Counted from the stretch's first letter, positions 35,000-48,933 are shown. The stretch is DNA of 64,000 bases from Plumapathes pennacea (GCA_964036295.1 OZ038462.1:17241264-17305263), one strand, 5' to 3'. Program-made: numbers and translations. The notes: generated from the sequence alone by a model not told the origin.

Positions 35000-37662
35000 A
35001 TGTGGCTGAGAGTCACGCTGGCCATATTCAGCTTGTTTCAGTAAAATATTATTATTCTTTCAGAAATAAATCTCGTTGGGCGGGTTGAATTATGAAGTTA
35101 TTGCTTGCTTTGGTGCTCACCTGCTTCGGCGCAGTAGTAAATTAATTTGTTGGTGTATAAGAAATTCATTGCCTATTTTATTTGTTCTTCTAAAGGAAGG
35201 GCGGAAACGAGGTGGATTTCGCCAGTCGTAATCCTCAATTCTTCATCATACATAACGATCAGTTTTTTTACAGGACTATGGCGATTCACAAACAAGCAGA
35301 AAGGAATTAGGAGCTAAATATTAGATGCATTAAAAACAAAATAGGCAATTACAAAGACTTATTTTCTTGCTCCGGCAAACGTAGACCAACCTGTTTTCTT
35401 TATAAGCTGTGGCACTGACTCTGCGCCCAAATAGTGTACGCCGCCCTCCCCCCCCCATCACCCCACCCTGTCTTGTAGTCAAGAAGACAATTGCTCACTC
35501 ACTACTTGACAAACACTTTCAAGAAACCAAGTTTCTAAACTCTATTATCTTACGCAGACTCTTGAGGTTCGAAAACATTTCACTCCAAAAAGAGAAAGAG
35601 ATGTTGTTTCATTTTGGTCATTTACCTACACTTTGTTTATTTTCTATTTTTGTTTGTTTCCTTGTTTGCAGGGTTAATTAAAGAAAGACAAAAAAGAGGT
35701 AAGACTATATTTGCTTTCCACGGCATCAACACGTCCACTATAATATAATTTTTACATTTATAAATAGCCACAGCCAGTCCTGACAACAGCTTGCACGGCC
35801 ATTCAATTCGTCTGGTGCCGGTCTGAAAAGTACGTTGGTGCACTGATGTCGGCTTATTTGTCCGCGTTGAACTATTTTACCAGGTTACTTGTCCCGAACT
35901 GGACTTTGCCCAAATCCCGAGCAGAACTACTACATACGGGACAATCGCCTGAACTATTTTGGAAATCCAATTGTTCTGCCGGGAGACGAAAAGCCAGGCT
36001 GCGAGGAATCAGAATGCGACGAGGATAGTCACTGTGACGCAGACAGGAAATGCTGCAAAAACAGCTGTGGAGGAATGATTTGCACTCCCTCAGGTAAGGA
36101 AACAGCGACAGATAATACAGTAGCTCCTCAAATAGTCGCTCTCCAGGCAATACATTTTCTTCAAAGTATGCGAAGGTTGGAGTCCGGAGATTTATTTTTT
36201 ATTTTTTTATTTTTTTGAGGAGGGGCGGGGGGGGGGGGGGGGAGGGGGGGAGGGGGGGGGGTTAAAATGCAATTATATTGACAAAAAACCTACTCAGTAG
36301 AGAGATTTACTTGACAGACACTCGTTTATGTGGGGAGTAAAAAGTGGTGCCCATGATTGTGAAAGTGGCTTATTGCACTGCCCGGGTTCTCAATACCTTT
36401 TAGCTAAGTATGGTTCCGGCTGCCGATAATTAGTTACAACGATTTAGATCATTTCCATATTTTGAAATTTCTTCACGCGTATGCTTCTTGCACTTGTGCG
36501 CTCACTGAATGCTAACGCGTTTATTGAATGTTTCTTTGTTGTAGAGAGGGATCCAAACCCATGTGAGGTAAGTTTGTACCCGTCACTTATGGTCCTCTTG
36601 ACTCAGTACAACATGCACGTTACCGGCCGAATATCTTCATTCCTCCTTTGAAACTCTAGCTCTTCATAGAAGTTAATCACGGTTTTTGAATGCTACTTGG
36701 TTTTATGCCAGTGGAGGCTTATTTATAATTTAAGTGTAAGATTGCTGGGCCCCACTTGGTTCTTATGGTTCGACCCGACTGTGATTATTGCTTCTAGTGT
36801 ACACTTAAAGGATTTGTTGAGATTTTCAGTCTCATTTCTTACCGGTTTCTCTGTCTTTGTTCAGAAATTCAACTGCCCCACTGGTCAGACGTGCCATGTA
36901 CACAAAGTAAAGTGTGTCATGCCAGAATGTTCAAACGCCATCGCAATCAACCGACCCACGTGTGTTCCCGATAAAAATGCTGGTAAATAATTTTCTGTTT
37001 GTAAGGGATTCATTATTTGTTTGTTTGTTTGTTTGTTTTTTGTTTTTAGTAGAGAGTCTGTTGGTTACTGTTCTCGCTTTAACTTTTGAAACCTGACGTT
37101 GGGAGACAAGGTGGGGCGTGGACTCAACGGAATGTGACTGGTTCTTAATTACTTTGTGAAACGGCCAAAGTAAGCAGTTACTGAAAAATGGACCGCAGAA
37201 CCACAAACTTTTATCATCTCTTAACAAAATCTTATAGCTGGAGCCATAAGGATACGGAAAGCGGGCAAAACAGAGTAAATAAAATTATAATTTTAGAGTT
37301 GACAAAACTCTTTTCTTGTAGCTGCTGCTCCACCTAAAGCAACTGAAGCCACCGCTGCCCAAGCATACGCTGCACCCATGAGTGCCTACACAAATCCAAA
37401 CCAACCCTTGCAGGACAATTTGTCCCCTCTACTACCCCCTGAGCAGCAGCCCTTCGTCTCACCCGAGAGTGCTTCACAATTTGCATCTCCTGAGCCTGAG
37501 CAATATGCGTAACCACAGTCCTTCGACTCGCAAGAACCGCAAATGCCTGCAGTGGATCCACAGGCCTTCCCGCCCGTGGACGCATATCAAGGTGGCCCAG
37601 CAGACACTACGAGCCCAGTCATTTCACCAGGGGATGCTGGGTATCAAAGCTTCAGTCGATAG
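35000..37662 (+). CDS. Secreted WAP-domain host gene (multi-exon)
   Basis: Exons supported by AG/GT borders are 35671-35698, 35884-36093 (WAP), 36544-36568, 36865-36981 and 37321-37662. A possible signal-peptide exon starts at ATG 35000 (MWLRVTLAIFSLF), but its donor phase does not match the next exon, so a missed exon is likely. The WAP part shows VLPGDEKPGCEE, then CDEDSHCD, RKCC, NSC and C, the four-disulfide-core pattern. The next large exon adds another Cys-rich stretch (CPTGQTCHV). The last exon is Pro/Gln/Ser-rich; an in-frame TAA at 37510-37512 is followed by 49 more open codons of the same style to TAG 37660. Likely an extracellular protease inhibitor or matrix protein. Confidence 0.6.
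36216..36262. repeat. Poly-G low-complexity tract
   Basis: A 47-bp run, almost all G with scattered A, inside a WAP-gene intron. A similar G-rich run is at about 47084-47113. Both are hard to sequence and may form G-quadruplexes. Confidence 0.9.
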
Positions 37663-39366
37663 AGTGATGGGAGGTAAAAGTTTTAGCACAGATTGTCTCA
37701 ACGAAAGGTTGACTGCTGTAAATTTGCCCAACAATTGTTCTTATGGGGACAAGCAGCACAAGCTCCTTTATATTAGTAGCAGCTTAGTTCCATTTGGACA
37801 AAACAGGAAAGTTCGCTTTGCGAAGCAATTATTTGAACTGGGCTGTCATCGAGATGAACATTACTGTACGACGACTGGATTGATTTGTACTAGTTTGTAC
37901 ATATCATACTTCAGTATGCGTTTTCGTATTCATTATATTTTAGGACTACGGGGAGATAACAAGGACATTCTCGGTGGAATATTGTCGCAGGTTTTCAGTC
38001 GCATTCACGTGAATCATAACGCTACATTTGTTCTGTAAGGGAAGCGCCCAGGAATACATACATTTATTGCACGACTTCACATTTTCGAGTGCAAATAAAG
38101 GTCAAAACGAGTGCAAAGATGGGAGAGTATTGCACTCGTCAGGAACCAGATCAACTGGTTTATTAGCTAATGTGAACAATTTCCGCAAGCAAATTTACGA
38201 ACGCGTCATTGTTTGTTCCATTTTGCGCGAGGCGAGAATGTTTGTCCTGCTTCGATTGTCGTATAATAAACAGTTTATTACACGAGAAGTCGTGCAATAT
38301 GGCTGTATTTTAACTCGTCAGTTTTATTTTTTCTCGCCTGAAAGCAGGCTCGAAAAAATAAAACCGATTCGTAAAAATACTCCGCCGTATTGCAATCCTT
38401 CCCGTGTAATAACCTCTTTTTATCAGTTCCCGCACATACGCACACAAACAGCTTCAGTTAGACCACGCAGCTAGCACAAACGCCATCCTTTATTTCAGCA
38501 CTGACATGCATCAAAATACACAAACCTCTGGTCAATATGACAATCATAACATCAACAAAAAAATCATCTATTTAATCACATCGGCAAAAGCACGCCCCAA
38601 GCCAATTAAATAAAGCATTATAAAAGCTACGCAAGTTCAACCTCCGTGTCGTGACTATAAATTGAAAAATGTATTTTCATTTAAATGAAAGCTGGAACGT
38701 AGCAGTGTTTAGCTATATATGTACAAATTAGAACCTCTGTAGCACCTAATGAGGTACAACAGGTAAATTGAAACAAACGTCACCCTCATTTGTGTATTCA
38801 GGCAAATATGAACGAAAGGAACAGTGTTAGAAACGAAGAGAAGGAAATGGAAAGGAAAGAGCGGAAGAGGGGAGGGAAAAAAATGAGGAGCAAAGAAATG
38901 GAGAGAAAGCAGACAAGTAGCAAAGGCGATGTTGAAGATAACGAGCTAGTCGCAATAAACGGTATAAAATGTCAACACCAAGAGAGGAAGACAACCGATT
39001 TCTCTTCCAACGGGAATCTTTAGATGCTGCATTTAACTAAAATAACTATCGCAGCCAACCATATGATCATTGGGCCGCGCGTCATTCCTAATACCGAACT
39101 TTCACAAGTCTAAAAATGGATTTTCAAAGATTCAAGTTGGTCACGGGATCGGGTTTCTGGTCATCCTCTCTTGCTCTACTAAATATAAAGCAATTATCCA
39201 TGAATGTTAGCATACTCATTTCTGAAACAGCGACGTTCCTCTATATTCTGCGGCCCTTACTGTCCAGGAAACCGCGATTAACAAATTCTAAAACGAATCA
39301 ATGTTGAGGCCGGTCGTCTTCTGGAGTTCGATTCGTCACGTTTTTCGTGTCCTCTGTGTTTTCTTC
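37663..39366. other. Intergenic region between convergent WAP and cadherin genes
   Basis: AT-rich with several short ORFs (for example 38790-39023, Lys/Glu-rich) that lack splice or family support. It probably contains the 3' UTRs of both flanking genes. Nothing further was recognised. Confidence 0.5.
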
Positions 39367-42300
39367 TCACAAGTCAGTTGTGGAATGCGTGGTGCCGGGA
39401 AGTGTCGCGACAGTGCGCAACCCCCGGCCGTCACGGAATGGCATATTCACAACGGGCCCGCGAGGTATCTGATCACGCCTGCGGTCCTGGCCATTGGGAA
39501 TGTGCGTACGCACGTGAGTTCTGACCGGATCACTGCTATATCCAGACGGCGGATCGCGTTCCTGAGGGATGCTCCGTCGCGGGGCTTGGGAGCGAGCTGA
39601 AGGAGGAGTTGATTCCGAAGTGCTCCCACCACGACCGCTGTCCAGATCGTCTTCGTGCGGAGAATTCTTTGGTGCAGCCGCGTAGAAGCCATTTTGGGAC
39701 GAAGTTCCGGGCATTCTGGGGTTGTACGTGGCCGACCGACCGTGAAGCAGGGGCTCTGTGTTGTCAGTGGACAATTTCTTTGCCTTTTGCAGGGCTGAGG
39801 GATGCTTATAGTAATTATCCGTCGCATTACTGTACATTTTCTTGGTTACTTTGATGGCTTCCTCGCGGCTTATTTCGTGTCCGCTGTAGCGCTTCTCTTC
39901 TGGAGAAAGCGCCAACTCTGCAACTTCTCTTTCGCCCTCTCTTTTTGCGCCTGACGGCAAGAATGACCACAACCACGACGACAGCCAGCAGCACCAGAAA
40001 ACCGCACACTCCCACCACAATCATCACCTTGGTGTTGGAGAAGAAACCTCGCGAAGCTGTCTTGCTAGACCTTGTTGTGAAGGGACCTGGTGCTGCTACA
40101 GATGGTGTTATCACCGAAGCTTTGATTTCAAGTTGAATCCTAATGAACGTCTCTTTAGTGATGTCCCCTTGATCAGCAGCGCGCAGTAGCAACTCGTACG
40201 ATTTTCGTGAAAACGCGTCCATAACAACCAATTCCCCGGTTCCTTCGTCCATGGCAAATGCCCCGTCATCGTTACCTTCTTCGATGGAATACACAATCTC
40301 GCCGTTCTTCCCACTGTCGGCATCGATGGCTCTAACTTTGAAGACTCTCTCGCCGACACGAGCGTCACCCGAGATAGAGACCAATTGGTTGCTGCTGATA
40401 TCCACGAACATTGGAGTATTATCATTCTCATCCAGGACCCGGATGTTGAGTGTTACTGCCATTTGCAACTGTCCGTCGGAGATGACTCCCTTCAGCTCGT
40501 AAAAACTGACGTCTTCGCGATTAAGAGTTCTGGTAGTTGTGATGACCCCAGTTTCGTTGTCAATCTTAAAGTTCTCTTGTTCTTGAGGAAGCAACCGGAT
40601 CAACAGCTTCTGGTTTGGCACGATGGGAGTGAGCATGACCGTACCCACGTGAGCTCCGATTGGTTGATTCTCAGGGACACTGAAATGCTGCACGTTTTTC
40701 TTGCAAGTTACCGTAACATTCACCGTTGTGCTCGCCGCGCGTGGAACTCGCCCACCGTCTCGGACGTTGATGCGTAACACAAAACCGGGCGTGAATGTGC
40801 ACCAAAGCGTTTTCATCAGGCGGACTTTTCCAGTCTGCGTTTCAAAGCTGAACCAATTGCCCACATTTCCTAGTCCGGCCGTGTTTCTGCCAATCATTTG
40901 GACGCTTTCGAGCGAGTAGGTTAATCGGGCGTTCCGACCATAATCAGCATCGGTGGCTGTCGGAGTGCTAACGAAAGAGCCTGGGGATGCATCGTCCGCT
41001 ACTTCCACTCTATAGAGACTGTTCTTGAATTTGGGCGCATTTCTGTTACTGTCCGCCAGTCGCAGGACAAACGACTGGTTCACCTGTCTTGGCGGCGTGC
41101 CGTGGTCTTCGGCTTTGAACAGAATGTCGTACTGTGAAAACTTGTCAAGATTGAGCGGTTGTTTCACTTCCAAGATGTACTGTCCTGCTAAGAACTCCCT
41201 CAAGGCAAAGTCGGAGTGGTGTCCCTGCACGGTAATAGACGCCTTGCCGTTCACACCGCTGTCCTCGTCTTGCGCTTCCACTAAGGCCACTCCACTGCCA
41301 ACCTTCACGTCCTCTGGGAGTCGGTTCTGGCTGTCAACAGCTTGGTTGAGGAAGCGGACGGTGATGGTGGGGGAATTGTCATTTTCATCGAGCACCTGCG
41401 ACACGAGAAGCGGAAAAATTTATTCCATTTATTCCTTTATAATGTCTGTAAGTATTGCAGTAAAAAGAAACGCCGTGTCGTCTTTCTCGACACAAAATCG
41501 ATTGTGGTTTCTCCCAATTGTTCACTGAAATCTGAGAACAGAATAGTTTAACACTTATTTACAACATTCCAAAAACAGAAAGCAGACAATTTAGCGGGAC
41601 AAAGCATAAATATATGTCTCCTCATGTCTCGACAGAAGGCTCTGTGTGAGGACGGTATTTCTCAAAGGAAACAGTAAAGAAAAAAAGGGAATCCACTAGC
41701 TCGAAGATGGACATTTGATGACCAAATCCATGCTAAGTACAGAAAATGAAATTGCTCTATAATGAAAAATACCTGACTCGCGTGACACAGAAATACTTGC
41801 GGTTTTAGCCGGGCAACCCTTGAAGCATACAGCAACACGATAGCGTGAATGCTCTCAGGATAAGGGAGAGAGGATGAAAAAAAGTGTCCGTGAAAAGGGA
41901 GACTACTGGCAACATTGTTTATTTGGTAATTTGACTGTTTATGCCTTTTGTTGCACTGTGTGCAGTCTTGTGTGGCATATTGTATGCAGCTGTTGTTTAA
42001 TACGAACTGAAATGAGTCACGTATAAACCTACACTTGCTTTGATCATCAAAAGATGAACAAATTAAACAGAAATGTTCGATTTTTATTCTTATAGAACTT
42101 CATTATGTGGTCAGTAGAAATAAGCTCTGTGAATTTGGACCAGGCAAAAAAGACGACACAAGTTATTATGGTCAGAAGTTCCAGAATGTCTCACTACATC
42201 ATTTACACGAAATATTCCCGAAACAACGCTAAAGTTCACAATGTGGATTAATATTTCAATTTCATTAAATATAAACACGAGTTTGAAAATGTGTTGAAAT

Positions 42301-45300
42301 TCCTAGACTCAATTACTTATTTAATGCAAAAACCGCACACACAAAGAAAACCCGGCTTTATAATAGAAGAAAACAAAAGTTCGGTATCTTTTGAACAAAT
42401 CGTACCACTGTAATGATAGCATTGTGGACAAACTGCGTACATAACCAGAAAAAAAAAAAAAAAATGGAAAGCCAATTACTCGAAGAGACTACAAGTAGAA
42501 CACTGGCGACCACCAGGCGACCACCAGGCGACAAGGAGTCACAACTCCTGTGGATAGCGCTATCCGCTCTTTGAACAACAGGGCCCTGGTCGTTTGTAGC
42601 CTGTTCTGCAGTGAGTTGGTAATGACGTCACTGTCAAGCTATTAATACTTTACGCCTTGTGGTCGGCGTTTTCTTCAAAGATTTTGTTTTACACTTAACG
42701 AGCGAGTGATTTTACATTTTATATTTATATAAAATTTTATATTAAAATGACGTCACAGTCACATGAGGAGCGTATTTTGACTCATGGTCACTCGTGGTCA
42801 CTCGTAGTCACTCGTGGTCATTCGTGGTCACTCGTGGTCACTCGTGGTCACTCGTGGTCATTCGTGGTCACTCGTGGTCACTCGTGGTCACTCGTGGTCA
42901 CTCGTGGTCACTCGTGGTCACTCGTGGTCACTCGTGGTCACTCGTGGTCACTCGTGGTCACTCGTGTGTTCTTTTAGTCACTATCTTACAGCGTCTGCCA
43001 TATTAGCCGATAACGCATCTTCAGTCCGTCTGGTACGTCAAGAAAACTGACTGAGCCAATACAGAGCTACATTTGATGCCGTCAGATTATCAACCCGACA
43101 CAAAATCGAAATTAAAAGCCGTTACCTCGGAGCTTACCCAGCTGGCGGGGACTTTGAGGTGGTCTTTGAGCGCTTGACATTCGTGTGTTAATTTAGTTCT
43201 TATCGAAATGAAACACGATCCAGCAAAACCAAAAGCGAAAAAGCCGAAGTGCACCAGCTGTCGTTTTATTCATTACTGATAAATAGTTCAATAACTTGAG
43301 GTTATTTTTTTAAAATAGTTGAGACACGAAGCAAAATGTCTAAATAAGTACATGCGTCATGCAGCGAAACAAAACACGGAAGATTGAAAAGTTTCATTTG
43401 ACAGTCACTCAGTGTTATATCTGCCGTATCAGAAAGAATATCAAATGTCTGACACGAATGTTTCGAACATAAACAAATTCCAATGATTTTATATATCTAT
43501 TGCGACGAAACAATAGAGCACCCCCAGGTCTGTTCATCGCAGCGAAGCTTTGATCGGAGAAAACAGATATTTTTAGACAAAGTTGTGAATTGGAAGGCTT
43601 TTACCGACAAATTGCACATAGATACAGTTAATCTCTTGACTGACAAGGAATATCGCATAATCTCAAAGCAGTGAGAGCACTCTGGAGAGCAGACGTTTCC
43701 GAGTGGTTCAGTTTGTTTACCAATATTAAAACGAGATCGCGAAATCCGCAGCAGGGAAGCCATTCGTGTGCAGATAAGATGCACGCGGGCTTTGTTCGGT
43801 TTCACGGTAGAAATGAGCGATGTATCGGCAACATTTCACGCAACTAATCTACTAGAAATACGATAATCGCAGATACCCCCTCACTCTGCCATTGATGGGA
43901 CTTTTACTTTGGTAACTCCCAACAAGAGTAGCCTTTGTTTTACCGAAATGTTGACTCGATCTTTTCTTCGAAGTCAAGTGCTACACGCAAAGGAAGGAGA
44001 AAAAGAATGGTGTGTTATGCTTTTGCGTTGAAAAAAGAATCGATTGCGTGACGAAGTACGTATTTCCCACGGTCGGCACGTCAAATTAATTCATGCAGTC
44101 TGCCAAGCACGTTCTCAAAATTTAATACTCAAAGTTTGAAGTTGGTCGGCCGTCGTAGTACGGGAAAAAAGGAACACTGATTTTCCAATTTTGAATTCAT
44201 AGGCAGTACAATTAAATAGGCTTCCTGTGCGATTTGTTTTTACTCTGGACTGCATGCACCAGATTCAGACATGCATATTTAATAGGCTCGAATTGTTTTG
44301 TATGTGAACCCACTCAAAACAGCAAGATTTTCCCCAGAATCAAAGCAAAACTTGAACAGTTTACTTCAAATTATACACGGGCTTCAGACCCAGTAATACT
44401 TCTAAGGGCTTGTGAACGATTCTCGCTGCAATCACCGCGTGTCAGATTACAGAAAAATAAGACATCTGACTAAATCATTCAAGACTCCAAGTTCCGATTG
44501 CTCTGAGCGAATACGGTACCCGAAACTGGCGACAGAAGCGTAGTAAAACAATACTTCGAGGGAAAATGATCAGCATACAGATTTTAATACATTCTTGAAG
44601 TGATCAAGTTACAAGCTATACGGGATACAATATATTTGTCACGGTGATTGTTCGGTTTCCACTGACTAACCTTTGTTGCTTGTCCTTTCTAAATAAGTAT
44701 CTGAGTTTAACACAAAACGGCGTCTGAAGCTCCCGATTTGCTTTCAAGCGCTGAGTTGTCTGTGTTACCCGCTTCTGTTCATGTCGCTTTTGGTCGGCAT
44801 TCATGCGCTGTTGTCTTTGCGGAGTCTTTTTTTCGGCCCGCTTTTTCAAGTTTTCTAGCTTTCAAATTCATTTTCGTGAACGCAGTTACGTACAATTGTT
44901 GCTTCGTTCAAATCTTTCTCAAAAACATGGCGGTGACGCTAGTCGATAATGATTACGTCATTACCTTATTTGGACATTGCCTTAGGCACCTGGCCTAAAA
45001 AGGTCGCATCGCACAAACACACACACAAATACACGAACATTAGATTTCGAGATGGCGACGCGTCTTCAGATGAGCCGACTATGCTGCATTAGCGTCGTAA
45101 ATATTTCCCTCACTTCGTTCGGGGATAATACTGAGATGAAATAATAAGCTAAATGTGGAAAAATTGGGGTATTTAAAAGACTAGTACACTTCTACCAACT
45201 AGTGTTATTACGCCGATAAAATCAGTTTTTCAAAACAATTTTCGCGACTGGCTCTTCCGAGTAGAAGCGATGAACCACAATATTCGATCGCTCGGCCAAA

Positions 45301-46618
45301 ATGACTTCGATAATGTCGAGAACAAAACGACTAAATAGGAAACAAAGCAAAATATAATTTGGATAGAATTATTTCTCATCAATTCTTATTGCTTGTTATT
45401 CTGTGTTCTTGAGGAAATTAAAACCTTGAATGCAAATTTGCTGAACACGGAGTTCGACGCACGCGACACAATGAGAAACGCAAGTGCTGAATTCTAAACT
45501 TCCTCTTTAGAAATAATTAGTTGATTTGGGGTTTAGTTTATTTGTCGACAACTCCAAAATTTCTAAAGAAACCAACTGCTTCAAATCCTTGTATAATCTG
45601 TGACACTAACCTGTACTTTGACAATGGCGCTGGACTGTATCGCGTCCGCTCCTTGATCTTTCGCGATCACTTCTAATTGGTATTGTGGCGTGTTTTCGTA
45701 GTCCAGTTCAGCATTCGTCTTCAGTTCTCCGGTGATGCTGTCTAATGTGAACAAATCCTTGTACTCTGGTCGCTGTGCAAGCGAATACCTGATCTCAGCG
45801 TTCGTGCCCAAATCCAAATCAGTTGCGGTGACGTTCACAATAAAAGAACCTTTCGGCTCATTCTCCTTCACTTGTCCAGTGTACAGACCTTGACTGAACT
45901 TTGGGCTGTTGTCATTTGAGTCAAGGATAGTTATGTTCAGCTCTTTTTCTCCAGTTTTAGCTGGGTTTCCGCCATCTTTAGCCTGGATAGTAAGCGAGTA
46001 TGAATCATTCTTTTCCCGGTCCAATTTCTTGAGGACCACAAGGAAAACTTTGGTTATTTCGGGACTTGGGTGCTTTACTCTCAGCCCAAACGCATTGTCG
46101 TCGTTTCTTTTCACTATTTCGTAGCCCTGGATAGAGTTATTGCCTATGTCAGCGTCCTGGCCTCCCTCGACTCCAAACTCTGCGACGTTCAAAGCGGCCG
46201 CCTCGGAAATGAAAATATCTTCGACAGGTTGCGGGAACCGAGGTCTGTTGTCGTTAATGTCCAAAACCTTGATATTCACAGGAAGAACAGCATTGATTAA
46301 CCTCACCGAGCACACAATCCTGAGCAACAACGTGTCATCAGAAAGCGCGAGGCTTTCACGGTCAAGAACTTGATTCGTACGCAGAATTCCAGTTGTCTCG
46401 TTTATATGGAAAGCTTTCGGCTTGGGACCTTGGAACCTTAAGCGCAGAGGACCACTGAAAGCTCGCTTTAAAGTTTGAGCGTCGCTTGTGTTCACGATAT
46501 CCGCCACGAACGTGCCCGGTTTCTGTTCCTCGAGTACTTCGTATTTCAGTGGCTGTGTTCGACAACCCCAAATACACAGTAACGTCACCAGAATCGCGAG
46601 GACGTGTTTAGTCTGCAT
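39367..46618 (-). CDS. Protocadherin-like adhesion receptor (two large exons)
   Basis: Exon 1 runs 46618-45611: signal peptide (ILVTLLCIWGC) and about three cadherin repeats with DxNDN calcium motifs (DINDNRPRF, DSNDNSPKF). Exon 2 starts at 41395 (acceptor CGCAG, phase 0) with VLDENDNSP, the expected continuation, followed by further repeats and a transmembrane helix (VMIVVGVCGFLVLLAVVVVVVILAV, 25 residues around 40020-39945). The cytoplasmic tail changes frame at an A5 run near 39938: the continuing frame (to 39367) gives a typical acidic/Ser-rich protocadherin tail with DSGRGGS, while the uninterrupted frame stops at 39827. The tail frame is therefore probably right and the A5 run miscounted or mutated. 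Confidence 0.85.
42781..42966. repeat. 12-bp tandem repeat, ~15 copies
   Basis: CACTCGTGGTCA repeated head to tail with a few ATTCGTGGTCA variants, within the cadherin intron. Because 12 is a multiple of 3 and no unit contains a stop, all forward frames stay open here, producing three artefactual ORFs. Confidence 0.95.
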
Positions 46619-46650
46619 GGCCCTGGTCCTTCTGTGTTCTGTGTAAACGT

Positions 46651-47770
46651 GAAATAAAAGTTAATCCTTCTCAGTGGAATCTCAATTATGCAGAGTCAAT
46701 AATCAGCTTGGGTGGACTGTTCAGTTTTCCGTTCATCTGTGACTCACTCTTGCTGTGCGCTCGCGTCCGCGGGTGTTATTTCAACACCCTAAAGTATGCG
46801 GGCTTACGAATACAAAGAAATTTTGTCTCTGCTCTAACCTCTTTGTTCGGCTCTTGTGTCCCCACTTCTCTTGTTTATGCGTGGTGAAACACAACTGAAA
46901 GAATTGTCTCGAGCCGGTGACAAAAGCGGACAATAACTAGCCCAGTCCACCCCGAGGGTCAAACTCCCTGGGGAATATTTTTACAATAACAAGACTGGAA
47001 TTGCCAGTGAGCTCGTGGCGTGAGTTGGGTCGAGACGAGAATAAACTAACATTAAAAGTAGGGACAAGGGCGAGACTCCCAGGAGGGGGGGGGAGGGGGG
47101 GGGGGTGGGAGGGGTGTACTCATCATAATTTTGGGTGGGTGTGCTGCCCAGTCCTGAAAACGCTTAGCCTATTTCAGACCAAGATATCTGATTTTCTATA
47201 ACCTAACTTTAAAAATGTATACGGCACATACCTAATGTGGCTGATATAGCAGAGTACCCCATCGGGTTTCAGTCTCACCAGAAAAATATTATACAGCATA
47301 GAGAACTTGGTTTTTGAGACCTTGCTCAAAGGAAACCTGATAAAATTATAAATTTTCATAGAACACTCATACATTTGCTTCAAGTTTAAGAGACTCATTT
47401 TAAGAGATGCATTTTGAGCTTAGGGGTGATAGGTCAGCCAGCAAGAGAAGAGTGACTTGCGACACTTACTGTATTTATGCACAGCTGATTTTGACAGTTT
47501 GACTTCGAGCACTTATTTCTAATCAGAGGCCACGATTAATCCAGCCTTTGCTCCAATAATAATCTGTTTTCTTTTTACTGAATGAGTTTCTTTTATTAGG
47601 CTTTCGAGTATTCGTGCTTTGTAACAAAAATAAAATTGAAGGTGAGGAATGTAAGAAGTGAACTCTGCCTCATGCAAGAGTTTCTGCATGGAAATGATAG
47701 AACCATAGAGGTGTGCAAGCACAGTACAGTCTGTATTTATTCATCAGACACTGTATCAAGAAACAATAAG
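46651..47770. other. Upstream of cadherin gene, no gene seen
   Basis: Contains the probable cadherin promoter and 5' UTR region and a G-rich tract at 47084-47113. Short ORFs here lack support. Confidence 0.45.
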
Positions 47771-48933
47771 TTATACACATGTTATTTTGTCAGCTGGCAA
47801 CAGAAAGCCAGTATTATTCCTATTGTTTTGTGTAATAAGTTCATGAAGATTCTGCTTGCTTAAACTTTTGTCCTTAGACAGAACTCCTTGTCTTTTAGCA
47901 GTAAAGACAACATTAACATCAGTGCCTGCACATATCTCTAGTTTATTTGGTAAATCACTTATCACAAGGTGTTTGTCAACTTTCATTTTCCTGTAAAATG
48001 TGTTACCTTTTTCAATTACAGCACTTAATGTATCAGAATTCCAATAGCTGCAAGATTTAATTACAGAGAAACAAATGCTATAGAAAGAAATTGCACAGCA
48101 CTGCTTACATTTGCAAATAATTGCTTTACTTCTTTGCTGAACAGTTGTAGGTTCTTCACATCTGTGCCTGTTGTGTCTGTCTTCTGTTAGACAAATGTTC
48201 ACTCCTTTAATTTCAAATGTAATGGCAGGCAAATGTACATATAAAGTCTGGAAATATTCCAATAAATTGCCAACTGAACGAAGTTCAATTAATACACATT
48301 TTCCTTCAGGATGTTCCATGCCAAAACTATCTCTACTATGAGAATCAAATACTTTGAACCTGCCACCTGACAAACAAAATACAGCTACAGTACTACAGCC
48401 TATTGTCAGAATAAAGCAGCTGAAATCCTGTCTGAGCAATAAATTAAAAGCCCCAGTCAGTGTTGTACAGTAAGCAAAGCCTTCGATGGGAAAGCAAATT
48501 CCAAACAAATTACCCACGTAACTTTCACTGTATTGCAGCTCATACTGAGTTTCATATATTGTGACCATTCCAGGTAGATCTGTCAGCAGCAAAAATAGTC
48601 CTTAGATAATTGCGAAAGAGTGGAATACAGATTGTTCCCAGCATTCATACTTTCGCTCAAATCCTCTGATAAAGAAATAAAATTCGTGTGGTTAAATATG
48701 ACAGCTGCTAGAGACATAGCTACACATTGTCGTCCAGCATTATCTCCAAATATTGCAGCATTACCTTGACTGTACGGTGCAATGATCGTTTTGTTTGGAT
48801 CGACAACTGAAGGACCGGGATTTTTTTCTATATCCCTTGACAGAGAAAACGCGCAGTAATTGATTTTGTGATTTCTATCTCTGAACACAGCTGGTCTCGA
48901 AATGCTTGTCCTTGAAGTCATTCTAAAATACAA
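47771..48933 (-). pseudogene. 2A-like peptide plus herpes-tegument-like cysteine protease
   Basis: The first frame (48933-48583) contains DIEKNPGP at residues 34-41, a 2A ribosome-skipping motif (D-[VI]-E-x-N-P-G-P). It continues with YSQGNAAIFGDNAGRQC (candidate catalytic Cys ~69). The second frame (48592-47771) continues with FDSHSRD (candidate Asp83 and His85). Cys ... D-x-H in this context resembles the herpesvirus large-tegument deubiquitinase fold found in many invertebrate mobile elements. The frames meet at a T5 run near 48594, where one base would join them. No further element structure was identified around it. Likely part of a transposon ORF; upstream start and terminal repeats not found. 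Confidence 0.55.

Noticed and set aside
42747-43050. Three overlapping forward ORFs rich in SWSLVVTRGH repeats
   Set aside because: Artefact of a 12-bp tandem repeat without stops in any forward frame, located in a cadherin intron.
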